In this document: positions 1 to 8,762 of the stretch, piece after piece
Numbering within the stretch: position 1 is the first letter of the stretch
Layout of the letters: each line of letters opens with the position of its first letter
Source: Amorphus coralli DSM 19760
Lineage (GTDB): Bacteria > Pseudomonadota > Alphaproteobacteria > Rhizobiales > Amorphaceae
Direction: 5' to 3'
Assembly: GCF_000374525.1 (NCBI RefSeq)
Contig: NZ_KB894570.1
Location: 248,001-312,000, forward strand
Length of the DNA: 64,000 nucleotides
The notes under the pieces: model-generated
Seen by the model: only the letters and a program-made list of their open reading frames with translations
Databases searched by the model: none
What the model was told of the DNA's origin: nothing
Program-made: the position numbers and the translations under genes

Positions 1-1683
1 AACTGGTTCGGGCTGGAGACCGACACGTCCGCTCCACATGGCCTGTGGGCGCGCAACTGGCAGGACATGATGGAGCAGATGAAGGAGGAGGGCTTCAACG
101 CCATCCGCCTTCCGTTCTCCGGCGAACTGGTGGCGACAGGCGGAACCCCGTCGTCCATCGACTATTCCAAAAACCCGGATCTCGCCGGCCTGTCGGGCCT
201 GGAGATCATGGACGCGATCGTCGCCTATGCCGACGAGATCGACATGAAGATCATCCTTGATCATCACCGTGTCGATGCCGGCAACTCCGCCCAGGAGAAC
301 GGGCTCTGGTACACCAGCGAGTACAGCGAACAGGACTGGATCGATCACTGGGTCGAACTGGCCGAACGCTATGAGGGCAATGACGCCATCATCGCCGCTG
401 ACCTGCACAACGAGCCGCACGGCCCCGCGACCTGGGGCGACGGCGGGGCGACGGACTGGGCCCGGGCGGCCGAGGCTGCGGGCAACGCAATTCACGAGGT
501 GAACCCGGACTGGCTCATCGTTGTCGAAGGCATCGGCTCCTACAACGGTGACAACTACTGGTGGGGTGGCAACCTGCAGGGAGTGGCCGACCGTCCGGTC
601 GAGCTGGAGCAGGACGGCAAGCTCGTCTATTCGCCCCATGACTATCCGGCGTCGGTGTACGCCCAGCCGTGGTTCTCTGACGGGTCGGACCTGGCCGACG
701 TGTTCTCCGAGCACTGGGGCTTCATCCACGAGGAGGACATCGCGCCGATCCTCATCGGCGAGTTCGGCTCGAAGCTGGAGACCGAGGTCGACAAGGCCTG
801 GGCCGAGGCGATCGTCCAGTATCTGGGTGGCGACTACGACCTGGATGGCGTCAACGACCTGGAACCGGGTGCTTCGGGCATGAGCTGGGCCTGGTGGTCG
901 TGGAATCCGAATTCCGGCGACACCGGCGGCATTCTCAACGACGACTGGACCACGGTGCGCCAGAACGCCATCGAGCTCCTCGAGCCGCTGATGCAGGACG
1001 AGGCCGGCGACGGCGAGACAGGTCCGTCGACGGTGACGTTCACCGTGTCCCTCGACCAGGCCTACAGCGAGGACGTGACGGTCGCCTACCAGACCGTGGA
1101 CGGCACCGCGGAAGCCGGTTCCGACTACGAGGCGGTCTCCGGCGAACTGGTCTTCCTGGCCGGCGAGACGGAAAAAACGGTGACCGTCACGCTCATCGAT
1201 GACGGTGAGAGCGAAGGCGACGAAACCTTCCAGCTGGCGGCCACGACCGGCGACAGCCAGTCGGTGGGAACGGCCACGATCGTCGATGACGAGGACAGTG
1301 GCAGCGGCGGGTCGGGTGGATCCGGCGGCAGCGGCGGGTCTGGCGGCACGGGAGGAACAGGCGGCGAGGACGCCCTGACCTTCGAGCTGTCGGTGGTCAA
1401 CGACTGGGGCTCCGGAGCCCAGTACGAGATCGCCATCGCCAACGAGGGCGACAGCACCGTCGACGGCTGGCAGCTCGGCATCGACCTTCCGTTCGAGATC
1501 ACCCAGCTGTGGAACGGCAATTTCGTGGAGGACGGAGACGGTCGCTACGCCATCGAGAATGCCGAATGGAACGGCTCGCTTGCGCCGGGCCAGGAGGTCT
1601 CGTTCGGCTTCATCGCCGACGAAGGCAACTTCGACCTCGACGCTCTGCTGCGGGACGCCGACGCGGAACTCTTCGCCGCGTAG
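1..1683 (+). CDS. Secreted GH5 endoglucanase with Calx-beta and CBM2-like modules (5' partial)
   Basis: The reading frame is open from base 1, so the N-terminus and any signal peptide lie outside the window. The first part is a glycoside hydrolase family 5 TIM barrel. The acid/base Glu is in LHNEPHG (codon near 412) and the nucleophile Glu in LIGEFGS (codon near 760). A Calx-beta-like domain follows (about 1020-1300, ending IVDDED), then a Gly/Ser/Thr linker (about 1300-1370), then a C-terminal domain resembling CBM2 (about 1375-1680; WNGNF, AEWNGSLAPG). The modular layout points to an extracellular enzyme acting on cellulose or a related beta-glucan. The family call is from motifs; the exact substrate is inferred. 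Confidence 0.88.
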   Translation, partial: NWFGLETDTSAPHGLWARNWQDMMEQMKEEGFNAIRLPFSGELVATGGTPSSIDYSKNPDLAGLSGLEIMDAIVAYADEIDMKIILDHHRVDAGNSAQENGLWYTSEYSEQDWIDHWVELAERYEGNDAIIAADLHNEPHGPATWGDGGATDWARAAEAAGNAIHEVNPDWLIVVEGIGSYNGDNYWWGGNLQGVADRPVELEQDGKLVYSPHDYPASVYAQPWFSDGSDLADVFSEHWGFIHEEDIAPILIGEFGSKLETEVDKAWAEAIVQYLGGDYDLDGVNDLEPGASGMSWAWWSWNPNSGDTGGILNDDWTTVRQNAIELLEPLMQDEAGDGETGPSTVTFTVSLDQAYSEDVTVAYQTVDGTAEAGSDYEAVSGELVFLAGETEKTVTVTLIDDGESEGDETFQLAATTGDSQSVGTATIVDDEDSGSGGSGGSGGSGGSGGTGGTGGEDALTFELSVVNDWGSGAQYEIAIANEGDSTVDGWQLGIDLPFEITQLWNGNFVEDGDGRYAIENAEWNGSLAPGQEVSFGFIADEGNFDLDALLRDADAELFAA

Positions 1684-1694
1684 GTCATGAACCC

Positions 1695-1726
1695 GGGACG
1701 CGGTGGGGAAAAGCCCGCCGCGTCCC
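1695..1726 (+). terminator. Hairpin after the GH5 gene
   Basis: A perfect 9-bp stem (GGGACGCGG at 1695-1703 with CCGCGTCCC at 1718-1726) is extended by a G-T wobble and three G-C pairs around a GAAAAG loop. It starts 12 nt after the stop codon. No T-run follows, so it may end transcription weakly or protect the mRNA 3' end. Confidence 0.55.
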
Positions 1727-1816
1727 GACACGCGATTGATCGCCGGTGCGTTTCGCTGCACTGTGCGCCCCCGATCGGCCGTGGCAGCCCGCCACGCATT
1801 GCCATCGGGAGATCCC

Positions 1817-2833
1817 ATGCTCGAAATCGGCCACGACGTGCTGACCGCGCGTCAGTTCGACCGCTCCGACCTGATCCGGCTCGCCGACGTGGCCTCAAGG
1901 CTGGAGCCGATTGCGCGAGGCGAGAAGGTCTGCCGCGTGCTGGAAGGTGCGGTTATGGCAAATCTCTTCTTCGAGCCGAGCACCCGCACCCGCATCTCCT
2001 TCGGCACGGCGTTCGCGCGGCTCGGCGGCTCTGGCCTGGATACCACCGGCCTGGCGATGACGTCGCTGGTGAAGGGGGAATCGCTGGCCGACACGGCCCG
2101 TGTCATTTCCGGATATGCCGACGTGATCGTGGTCCGCCACCCGACGCCGGAAGCGGCGAAGATCATTGCCGGCGGCGCACTGGTTCCGGTCATCAACGGC
2201 GGTGACGGCGAGGCAGAACATCCGACCCAGGCGCTCACCGACTTCTACACGATCTCGCGTGAACTGAAGGCGCTTGGCAAGGAGATCGACGGCTCGACCA
2301 TCGTGATCCTCGGCGACCTGCGCTACGGGCGTACCACGCACTCGCTGATCGCGCTGATGTCGGTGTTCGAGAACATCACCTTCCAGCTGGTCTCGCCCGA
2401 GGCGCTGTCGATGCCGGATGCCTATTCCGACATCGCCCGCGAGCGAGGGCATCGCGTGAACGTCTTCCGGACGCTGGAAGAGGGGCTCGCCGGGGCCGAT
2501 GTGATCTACGCGACCCGCTATCAGAGCGAGCGCTTCCAGATCGATCCCTCGGTGCGCGAGGCGGCCGAGCGCCTGCGGCTCGACGCGACCGCGTTCCGGG
2601 CCCATGCGCCGGAGGATGCGGTGATCCTGCACCCGCTGCCGCGCGACGAGGTCTTCGGCGAACTTGGCACGGATCTCGACCGGCTGCCGAACCTGGCCGT
2701 TTTCCGCCAGACCGACAACGGCGTGCCGATACGCATGGCGCTGTTCGCCACCATCCTGGGCGTGGCCGACACCTTCGAGCAATGGGTGACGGAGCCCGCC
2801 TGGCCGCTCAGGCGGCGTTCGGCGAACCCGTAA
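1817..2833 (+). CDS. pyrB: Aspartate carbamoyltransferase, catalytic chain
   Basis: Catalyses carbamoyl phosphate + L-aspartate to N-carbamoyl-L-aspartate in pyrimidine synthesis; cytoplasmic, 338 aa. Diagnostic motifs in order are FFEPSTRTRISF (carbamoyl-phosphate loop), SLVKGESLADT (80s-loop Lys), RHPTPEAAK, HPTQALTDFYT, GDLRYGRTTHSL and HPLPRDEV. The frame extends upstream to 1703, but ATG 1817 has GGGAG five bases before it and begins the recognisable domain. The motifs look closer to the E. coli PyrB class than to the shorter class I expect in most alphaproteobacteria. No pyrI or pyrC is adjacent, so this may be a second or acquired copy. It is convergent with the RND pump gene. Confidence 0.9.
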   Translation: MLEIGHDVLTARQFDRSDLIRLADVASRLEPIARGEKVCRVLEGAVMANLFFEPSTRTRISFGTAFARLGGSGLDTTGLAMTSLVKGESLADTARVISGYADVIVVRHPTPEAAKIIAGGALVPVINGGDGEAEHPTQALTDFYTISRELKALGKEIDGSTIVILGDLRYGRTTHSLIALMSVFENITFQLVSPEALSMPDAYSDIARERGHRVNVFRTLEEGLAGADVIYATRYQSERFQIDPSVREAAERLRLDATAFRAHAPEDAVILHPLPRDEVFGELGTDLDRLPNLAVFRQTDNGVPIRMALFATILGVADTFEQWVTEPAWPLRRRSANP

Positions 2834-2860
2834 GTCAGGCGCTCGCGGCGCTGTCGCAGA

Positions 2861-5800
2861 TCAGGTGCCCGCCGGCGTTTCCGGACCGGGGCCCGGGCTC
2901 CGCACGGCAGCAAGCTCGGCCTCGAGTGCCTTCTCAACCGCTGAGCGCGGCTTGGTAAAGCGGGCGAGCAGGTCGTAGAGGACCGGGGTCAGGAAAAGGG
3001 TGAGGGCGCTCGACAGAAGCAGGCCGCCCACGATCACCGTCCCGATGGCGATGCGGCTTTCCGCTCCGGCCCCCGAGGCCAACACCAGCGGCACCGCGCC
3101 GAGCACGGTTGAGACCACGGTCATCACGATGGGACGCAGGCGCAGCACGGTTGCGTCCACTACGGCGTCGCGCACGCTGCGCCCCTCGTCGCGCAGCTGG
3201 TTGGCGAATTCCACGATCAGAATACCGTTCTTCGCCATCAGACCGATGAGCAGGATCATCCCGATCTGGCTGTAGATGTTGAGCGAAAGCCCCGCCAGGG
3301 AGAGGGAAAACACCGCTCCTGCAACGCCGAGTGGGACTGTCAGCATGATCACGAGCGGGTGGACGAAGCTCTCGAACTGGGCGGCGAGCACCAGGAAGAC
3401 GATCAGCAGCGCGAGGCTGAAGGTAAGCATCACGCCACTCGCCGTCTCCTTGAACTGCAGCGACTGGCCGGACAGACCTATGCGCGCCTCCGCGGGAAGG
3501 GATTCCGCCGCGGCCTGCTCCATGAACGCGATGGCGTCGCCGAGCGCATAGCCGTCGGCGAGCGAGCCCTCGACCTGAATGGATGGCAGGCGGTCGTAGC
3601 GGCGCAGCTCGCCGGCCGCTGCGCCCTCGTTGACGGTGACCAGCGCCGAGAGCGGGACAAGCGAACTTCCGTCGCCGGACCGGATGAAGATGAAATCGAT
3701 GTCTGAGGCCGAGGCGCGATCGTCCTCGGCAGCCTGGAGAAGCACCGGATATTCACGCCCGCGGTCGATGAAGGACGTCGCTTCCCGCGATGCCAGCAGC
3801 GTCTGCAGGGTCGACGCGATGGTTTCCACGGAAATGCCGAGATCGTCGGCACGCGTGCGGTCGACCGACACGTCGAACTGCGGCTGGTTCTCCTCGTAGT
3901 CCAGCTCGACATTGCGCAGGCCCGGATTCTCGCGCGCCTTCTGCAGAAGCGTGTTGGCCCACTCCTTCACGCTTTCGAAGTCGGGACCACTGACAACCAC
4001 CCTGAGCGGCGTGCTCGATCCGCGCAGGCCGAGGCCGGCCGGGCTCACGGGGAAGCCGCGGGCGGCGGTGACCGAGCCCATGCTCCTCGACATCTCCGCG
4101 ATGATGTCGCGGTGAGACTTTTCGCGGTTCTCCCAATCGGCGAGCCGCAGCACGACGAAGGCGCGATGCGGCCGGTTGAAGGAGCCGGTGAAGGTGAAGA
4201 CCGTTTCGATGTCGCCCGATTCCTGCAGCGGCGCCGCGATCTCCTCGATTTGCCGTGCAGCCTGATCGGTGAATTCGACGGTGCTGCCCTGCGGAGCGGT
4301 GAGGGGCACGAAGACCACGCCGCGGTCTTCGCTGGGCGTGAGTTCCTGGGGGAGGGTGACGAAAATCATCGCCCCGGCGAAGGCCACGGCCAGTGCGGCT
4401 GCCAGGACCACCAGCGGCATGCGCACGGCCCCGGCCAGGATCTTGCGGAACCGGCGCAGCAGGAAGCCCTCGCGGGATGCGGGGTCGGCCTCGCCCGCGA
4501 CGGGTGTGGACTCGCGCGAGCGCAGCACCTTGGAAGCAAGCGCCGGGCAGGCGGTGAGGGCCACGAAGGTTGAGATAACGACCGCGCCCGCCATTACGAG
4601 CCCGAACTCGACGAACAGCTTGCCGACCTGTCCCTGGAGGAAGGACAGCGGAACGAACACGGCGACGAGGGTGAACGAGGTGGCAATGACGGCGAACGTG
4701 ACCTGGCGGGTGCCGAGGGTGGCTGCGACCAGCGGCGTCTCGCCGAGATCGATGCGCCGCTGGATGTTCTCCAGGACGACGATCGCGTCATCGACGACCA
4801 GACCGATGGCGAGCAGCAGCGCCAGCAGCGTCAGGACGTTGATGGAGAAGCCCAGGGCGCCGATCAGGATGAAGGTGCCGATGAGGGCGATGGGGATGGT
4901 GATCGCCGGAACCAGCGTCGCGCGCCACGACATCAGGAAGAACAGAATGACCAGCACGACGAGGACAAGCGAGATCGCGAGCGCGGTCACCACCTCCTCG
5001 ATGGATGCGGCCACGAAGATGGCATCGTCGGAGGACACCTCGATCGTCATGCCATCCGGTAGCGTTCGCGAGAGCGACTCGATTTCGGCCCGCACCGCGT
5101 TGGAAATGGCGATGGTGTTCGACTGACTCTGGCGGATGACGGCGATGCCGACGGCCACTTCGCCATTGTTTCGAACGATCGTGTCGGACTCCTCCACGCC
5201 GCCTACCACCTTCGCGACGTCCGACAGGCGAATGGGATAGCCGGCGACCCGGTCGATGACGACGTCGCGAAAGGCCTCGACCGATGGTATGCGGCTGTCG
5301 AGGCGAACCGTGAACTGGCGGGCGGCGGTCTCGATCTCGCCTGCGGGCAGCTCGACATTGGCCTGTTTGAGGCCGGCCTCCACATCGGCGACGGTGAGGT
5401 TGCGCGCGGCAAGCGCCCTGCGGTCCAGCCAGACCCGAACGGCGAACGGTCGCGCGCCGTAGATCTCCACACTGGCGACGCCGCTGACCGTAGCGAGCCG
5501 GTCAACCACATAGCGGTCGATGTAGTCGGTGATTTCCGCCGCGCTCATCCGGTCGCTGGTCACGCCCAGGCGCATCACGGGGTCGGCATCGGAGTCGTTC
5601 TTGATGACCTGCGGCTCTTCGGCATCCGCAGGCAGATCGGCACGGACCCGGGCAACGGCATCCCGGACATCGTTCGCCGCCTCGTCGATGGGGCGGTCGA
5701 CCTCGAACTCGATGACGACCCGGCTGCGCCCGCGGCGGCTGGTGGACGAAATTGTCTTCACCCCCGCAATGCCGGCCACGGAGCCTTCCACGATCTCGGT

Positions 5801-5989
5801 GATGTCGGTGTCGATGATCTCCGGAGACGCGCCGACATAGTCGGTGGACACCGTCACCACAGCGGTATCGATGTTCGGCAGTTCGCGGATCGGGATGCGG
5901 CTCAGGGCGCCGATGCCGAACACGATGATGAGGAGACTGGCGACGGCTGCCAGAACGGGACGTCGGATCGCAAGATCGGAGAGCGACAT
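2861..5989 (-). CDS. RND (HAE1-type) efflux transporter permease
   Basis: 1042-aa inner-membrane pump of the AcrB/MexB superfamily that exports drugs or hydrophobic compounds using the proton gradient. The N-terminus (MSLSDLAIRRPVLAA) starts TM1. Two porter halves are visible, and TM4 carries the paired acidic proton-relay residues in GLVVDDAIVVLENIQRR. The second half ends with the typical ATVLRLRPIVMT and FLTPVLYDLL segments. Length fits the family. Its ATG overlaps the upstream adaptor stop by one base (TGATG), so the two are translationally coupled. No outer-membrane channel gene is adjacent, so a shared TolC-like protein probably completes the complex. Substrate cannot be told from sequence. 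Confidence 0.93.
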   Translation of the reverse strand: MSLSDLAIRRPVLAAVASLLIIVFGIGALSRIPIRELPNIDTAVVTVSTDYVGASPEIIDTDITEIVEGSVAGIAGVKTISSTSRRGRSRVVIEFEVDRPIDEAANDVRDAVARVRADLPADAEEPQVIKNDSDADPVMRLGVTSDRMSAAEITDYIDRYVVDRLATVSGVASVEIYGARPFAVRVWLDRRALAARNLTVADVEAGLKQANVELPAGEIETAARQFTVRLDSRIPSVEAFRDVVIDRVAGYPIRLSDVAKVVGGVEESDTIVRNNGEVAVGIAVIRQSQSNTIAISNAVRAEIESLSRTLPDGMTIEVSSDDAIFVAASIEEVVTALAISLVLVVLVILFFLMSWRATLVPAITIPIALIGTFILIGALGFSINVLTLLALLLAIGLVVDDAIVVLENIQRRIDLGETPLVAATLGTRQVTFAVIATSFTLVAVFVPLSFLQGQVGKLFVEFGLVMAGAVVISTFVALTACPALASKVLRSRESTPVAGEADPASREGFLLRRFRKILAGAVRMPLVVLAAALAVAFAGAMIFVTLPQELTPSEDRGVVFVPLTAPQGSTVEFTDQAARQIEEIAAPLQESGDIETVFTFTGSFNRPHRAFVVLRLADWENREKSHRDIIAEMSRSMGSVTAARGFPVSPAGLGLRGSSTPLRVVVSGPDFESVKEWANTLLQKARENPGLRNVELDYEENQPQFDVSVDRTRADDLGISVETIASTLQTLLASREATSFIDRGREYPVLLQAAEDDRASASDIDFIFIRSGDGSSLVPLSALVTVNEGAAAGELRRYDRLPSIQVEGSLADGYALGDAIAFMEQAAAESLPAEARIGLSGQSLQFKETASGVMLTFSLALLIVFLVLAAQFESFVHPLVIMLTVPLGVAGAVFSLSLAGLSLNIYSQIGMILLIGLMAKNGILIVEFANQLRDEGRSVRDAVVDATVLRLRPIVMTVVSTVLGAVPLVLASGAGAESRIAIGTVIVGGLLLSSALTLFLTPVLYDLLARFTKPRSAVEKALEAELAAVRSPGPGPETPAGT

Positions 5990-7116
5990 CAGCTCCGACG
6001 CTCCTCCGCTGCGGAAGATTCCGCGCTTGGCCCCGTGGCTCCCGACGCGGGCGCGTTCAGGATTTTCACTGGAGCGCCGTCACGGGCGGATTGGATGCCC
6101 CGGGAGACGATGACATCGCCTTCCGACACGCCCTCGACGATCTCGACCCGACCCTCGACACGTTGGCCGGTCTCGACCCGGCGCTGGACCGATTTTCCAT
6201 CCTCAACGACGTAGAGATAGGTGGCGGGCCCCTGCACGAGCAGCGCTTCCTCCGGCACGACGACGCCGGTTCGCGACGCGAGATTCAGATCAAGGCGCAT
6301 GAACATGCCGACAGGCAGCGCGCGATCGGGGTTCGGCAAGCGGGCACGGACCCGGAACGAGCGAGACGACTGGTCGATGCGGCTATCGATGGCCTCCACC
6401 TGTCCGGTGAAGCGGCGGCCCGGGAAGGCCGCACTCGTGGCCTCGATGGCCTGGCCACGGCTGATCTGGCCGTAGACCGTTTCAGGCAGACGGAACTCGA
6501 TCTCGACCTCGGAGAGATCATCCAGCGTGGTGAGCACCGTGCCGGTATCGACGCGCGCGCCGAGATCGATGGAGGTGATGCCGAGAACGCCGTCGAATGG
6601 CGCGCGGATGGTGCGGTCGGCCAGCTGACGTTGGGCGCGGGCGACAGCGGCTTCCGCCACGGCGTTTCCGGAGCGGAGCTGTTCCAGGCTCGCCTGGCTT
6701 ATGGTGTTGGACTGGATGAGCGTCTGGGCGCGGGAAAGCGCGCTCTTCTTTTCCTCGAGGGTCGCCTTCGCCTCTTCGAGCGTTGCGGTTTCGATCTCGT
6801 CGTCGAGCCGGGCGAGGACCGTACCAGCCTTCACCTCGGCGCCGGGAACGATGTCGAACTCGGTGATGCGCCCCTCGACCGAGGGAACGATGTCGACGGA
6901 CTGAAGCGCGCGGGTGGTGCCGACAGCTTCGACCTTGCGCTCGAGAGTGGCGACCTCGGCGGTCTCCACTTCAACCGTTACGGGGCGGGAGCCCCGTTGA
7001 GGGCGGCCATCGGCGGCCTCGTCGGGTTGCGGCGCATAGGTCCGATAGAGCTCGTAACCGCCGAAGCCGAGACCCGCGATGATCAGAACGATCAAGAGTT
7101 GTCGAAAGAATCCCAT
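5989..7116 (-). CDS. RND efflux periplasmic adaptor (membrane fusion protein)
   Basis: 375-aa HlyD/AcrA-type adaptor linking the RND pump to an outer-membrane channel. It has one N-terminal membrane anchor (FFRQLLIVLIIAGLGFGGY), then a lipoyl/barrel-sandwich half (VEGRITEFDIVPGAEVKAGTVLARLD), a helical hairpin (about residues 115-160), the returning lipoyl half (IRAPFDGVLGI) and a beta-barrel/MP domain ending near VIVSRGIQSARDGAPVKI. It is the first gene of the two-gene efflux operon. The 188 nt upstream to the next gene (7117-7304) should contain the promoter. No dedicated regulator is adjacent, so control is unknown. Confidence 0.93.
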   Translation of the reverse strand: MGFFRQLLIVLIIAGLGFGGYELYRTYAPQPDEAADGRPQRGSRPVTVEVETAEVATLERKVEAVGTTRALQSVDIVPSVEGRITEFDIVPGAEVKAGTVLARLDDEIETATLEEAKATLEEKKSALSRAQTLIQSNTISQASLEQLRSGNAVAEAAVARAQRQLADRTIRAPFDGVLGITSIDLGARVDTGTVLTTLDDLSEVEIEFRLPETVYGQISRGQAIEATSAAFPGRRFTGQVEAIDSRIDQSSRSFRVRARLPNPDRALPVGMFMRLDLNLASRTGVVVPEEALLVQGPATYLYVVEDGKSVQRRVETGQRVEGRVEIVEGVSEGDVIVSRGIQSARDGAPVKILNAPASGATGPSAESSAAEERRS

Positions 7117-7304
7117 CCGCCTCTGCCGTGATGACGGTGCGGACAGTCTGGCCGGACGTCAGCGTCCTCTGCGCAGCCAGGGCCGACCGATCGGGCGCGA
7201 GTTTCTGCCCACGTCCGATCTAGCATATGTCCTGCCATGCATCGCGGAGAAAACGCCAACGCACAGAAATGTGTATGGCGCTTCGTTCATCCCCGCGCGG
7301 GCTG

Positions 7305-7853
7305 TCAGCCTCCGCTGAAGGCGTCGAGAAGCTGGTAGCTGGTCGGGTTGTCCGGGCAGAGGCCGCCACCGCACTCGAGGACCGTCGAAATCCCGTTGGC
7401 CAACGCGACGAGTGCGAACAGACCAACGGCGAAACCGGCCAGCTTGCTGCGATCGCGGCCACCGGAAAACTGGCTTTCGATCAGGAGCATCAGACCGGAG
7501 CCGATCACCACGAGTGCGAACACGACAAACGCCCACGTGTAGAGATGCAAGCCGAGGATCGGGGAACCGTAGCCGCCGGTACCCGGCACCACATGGAGTG
7601 CAATCTGGCGCAGCGCCACGGCGGCACCGGTGACGGCACCCAGCAGCATCAGGCCGTAATGGCTCGGACGCGGGCCACAGAGGACGTTCAGGGTGAGTCC
7701 CGCCCCGACGATAACGAAACCGGCCCGCTGCAGCAGGCAAAGCGGGCAGGGAATCTCGCCGAACACGAGCTGTTCGAAGAAGGCTCCGAGCAGCACGCCG
7801 GAAATGGCAAGCAGGGCGAGCGCGTTCAGCGGGCGAGCAAGAGATCCGATCAT
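7305..7853 (-). CDS. DsbB-like disulfide bond formation membrane protein (variant cysteine layout)
   Basis: 182-aa, four-helix inner-membrane protein of the DsbB family, expected to pass electrons from periplasmic thiol oxidases to quinone. The first redox pair is CPLC (Cys36 and Cys39) followed by LLQRAGF, as in DsbB. The second pair is unusual. The periplasmic loop between helices 3 and 4 (HVVPGTGGYGSPILG) has no cysteine, and instead Cys161 and Cys166 (LECGGGLCPDN) follow the last helix. The gene sits 7 nt after a DUF5993 micro-protein gene on the same strand, a pairing I recognise for this DsbB subclass. Membrane-protein oxidation is the family role; the partner is unknown. Confidence 0.82.
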   Translation of the reverse strand: MIGSLARPLNALALLAISGVLLGAFFEQLVFGEIPCPLCLLQRAGFVIVGAGLTLNVLCGPRPSHYGLMLLGAVTGAAVALRQIALHVVPGTGGYGSPILGLHLYTWAFVVFALVVIGSGLMLLIESQFSGGRDRSKLAGFAVGLFALVALANGISTVLECGGGLCPDNPTSYQLLDAFSGG

Positions 7854-7860
7854 GATCGCC

Positions 7861-8016
7861 TCACAGGTCGATGTTGATGGCGTCGGAGGCGTGGATGCGG
7901 AACAGGACGAGCGTCAGGACGATCGTCGCCACCACGACCCACACGGCCGGAAGCCGCGCGTGCATCCAGGCCAGGATGCAGGCCAGAAAAATTCCGAAGA
8001 ATGGCAGAGCCATCAT
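7861..8016 (-). CDS. DUF5993 family small membrane protein
   Basis: 51-aa hydrophobic micro-protein starting MMALPFFGIF, with two predicted membrane segments around a short basic turn (MHARLPAV) and ending RIHASDAINIDL. The pattern fits DUF5993, a family I associate with genes beside dsbB-like genes. The start is the ATGATG at 8011-8016; a longer upstream extension in this frame is low-complexity and unlikely. It is the first gene of a two-gene unit with the dsbB-like gene (7-nt gap). The function is unknown; a helper subunit or quinone-site modulator of the DsbB-like protein would fit. Confidence 0.72.
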   Translation of the reverse strand: MMALPFFGIFLACILAWMHARLPAVWVVVATIVLTLVLFRIHASDAINIDL

Positions 8017-8158
8017 GGGCTTATCCCACCCCGTTCTTATGTTGCCCCAGCAGCGGTCAGTTCCCGAGGACGCGTCGGACAGAGTCCGGCACAAACGGGA
8101 ATCGCCAAGCGAAAACATTAGTCTCTGGTGGTAGATAGCTGCAACTGACGGAGTGGAT

Positions 8159-8728
8159 ATGATGGACGATGCTCTGGAAACTCGGAACGGCCTGCCGGAT
8201 GCATTGCGCGTCCTGCTCGACAAGCACCCGCGCAGCGCCTGGCAAGGTGGAGCGGGGCTGGGCGGGCTCACGCAGTTCTGGCTGGAGCGGCACCTGATGT
8301 TTCGCCAACTGTCGGGGCAGATCAGCGAAGACACGAAGGCCCTCGTGACCGGGGATGCGGAGCCGCTGGAGTACGGACAACGGCTGGCGCGTTTTGGCGG
8401 CGTCCTGGTTCAGCAGCTACATGAACACCGCGGCGTCGAGGACGCTCACTACTTTCCCATGCTGGCCCGCCTGGAACCGCGTCTTGCGGCGGGCTTCGAC
8501 CTGCTCGACCGGGATCACGTGGCGCTCGACGGTCACCTTGCGACGTTTGCCGAGGACGCCAACGGGCTGCTGAAGGCTCTTCAATCGGGCGCCCTCAGTG
8601 GCGGCGAAGACGAACGGTTCGCCGAGACGATGGCGCGGCTTGAGCGGTTCCTCGATCGTCATCTCATCGACGAGGAAGAGATCGTCGTTCCCGTGCTGAT
8701 GGAACATGGCGAAGGATCGCTGGGTTAG
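8159..8728 (+). CDS. Hemerythrin HHE-domain protein
   Basis: Soluble 189-aa four-helix protein with the ligand pattern of an HHE di-iron domain: FWLERHLMF, LHEHRGVEDAHYFPML, LDRDHVALDGHL and LDRHLIDEEEIVVPVL. Such domains bind oxygen, NO or iron, or act in redox sensing. The ATG at 8159 is preferred because GGAG ends five bases upstream; an in-frame GTG at 8153 overlaps that ribosome site. It is divergent from the DUF5993-dsbB pair across a 142-nt gap and faces the TlpA-like gene. A link with those thiol-redox genes is only positional. Confidence 0.8.
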   Translation: MMDDALETRNGLPDALRVLLDKHPRSAWQGGAGLGGLTQFWLERHLMFRQLSGQISEDTKALVTGDAEPLEYGQRLARFGGVLVQQLHEHRGVEDAHYFPMLARLEPRLAAGFDLLDRDHVALDGHLATFAEDANGLLKALQSGALSGGEDERFAETMARLERFLDRHLIDEEEIVVPVLMEHGEGSLG

Positions 8729-8762
8729 ATCCCCAATTCGAAGGGGAACTGGTACCAACGGA

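Noticed and set aside
1300-1370. Gly/Ser-rich repeat region in the GH5 gene as a possible DNA repeat array
   Set aside because: It is a protein linker encoded by varied codons, not a DNA-level tandem array.
7117-7304. Possible small genes between the RND adaptor and dsbB-like genes
   Set aside because: Short frames here lack ribosome sites and family patterns; the stretch is better explained as promoter DNA.
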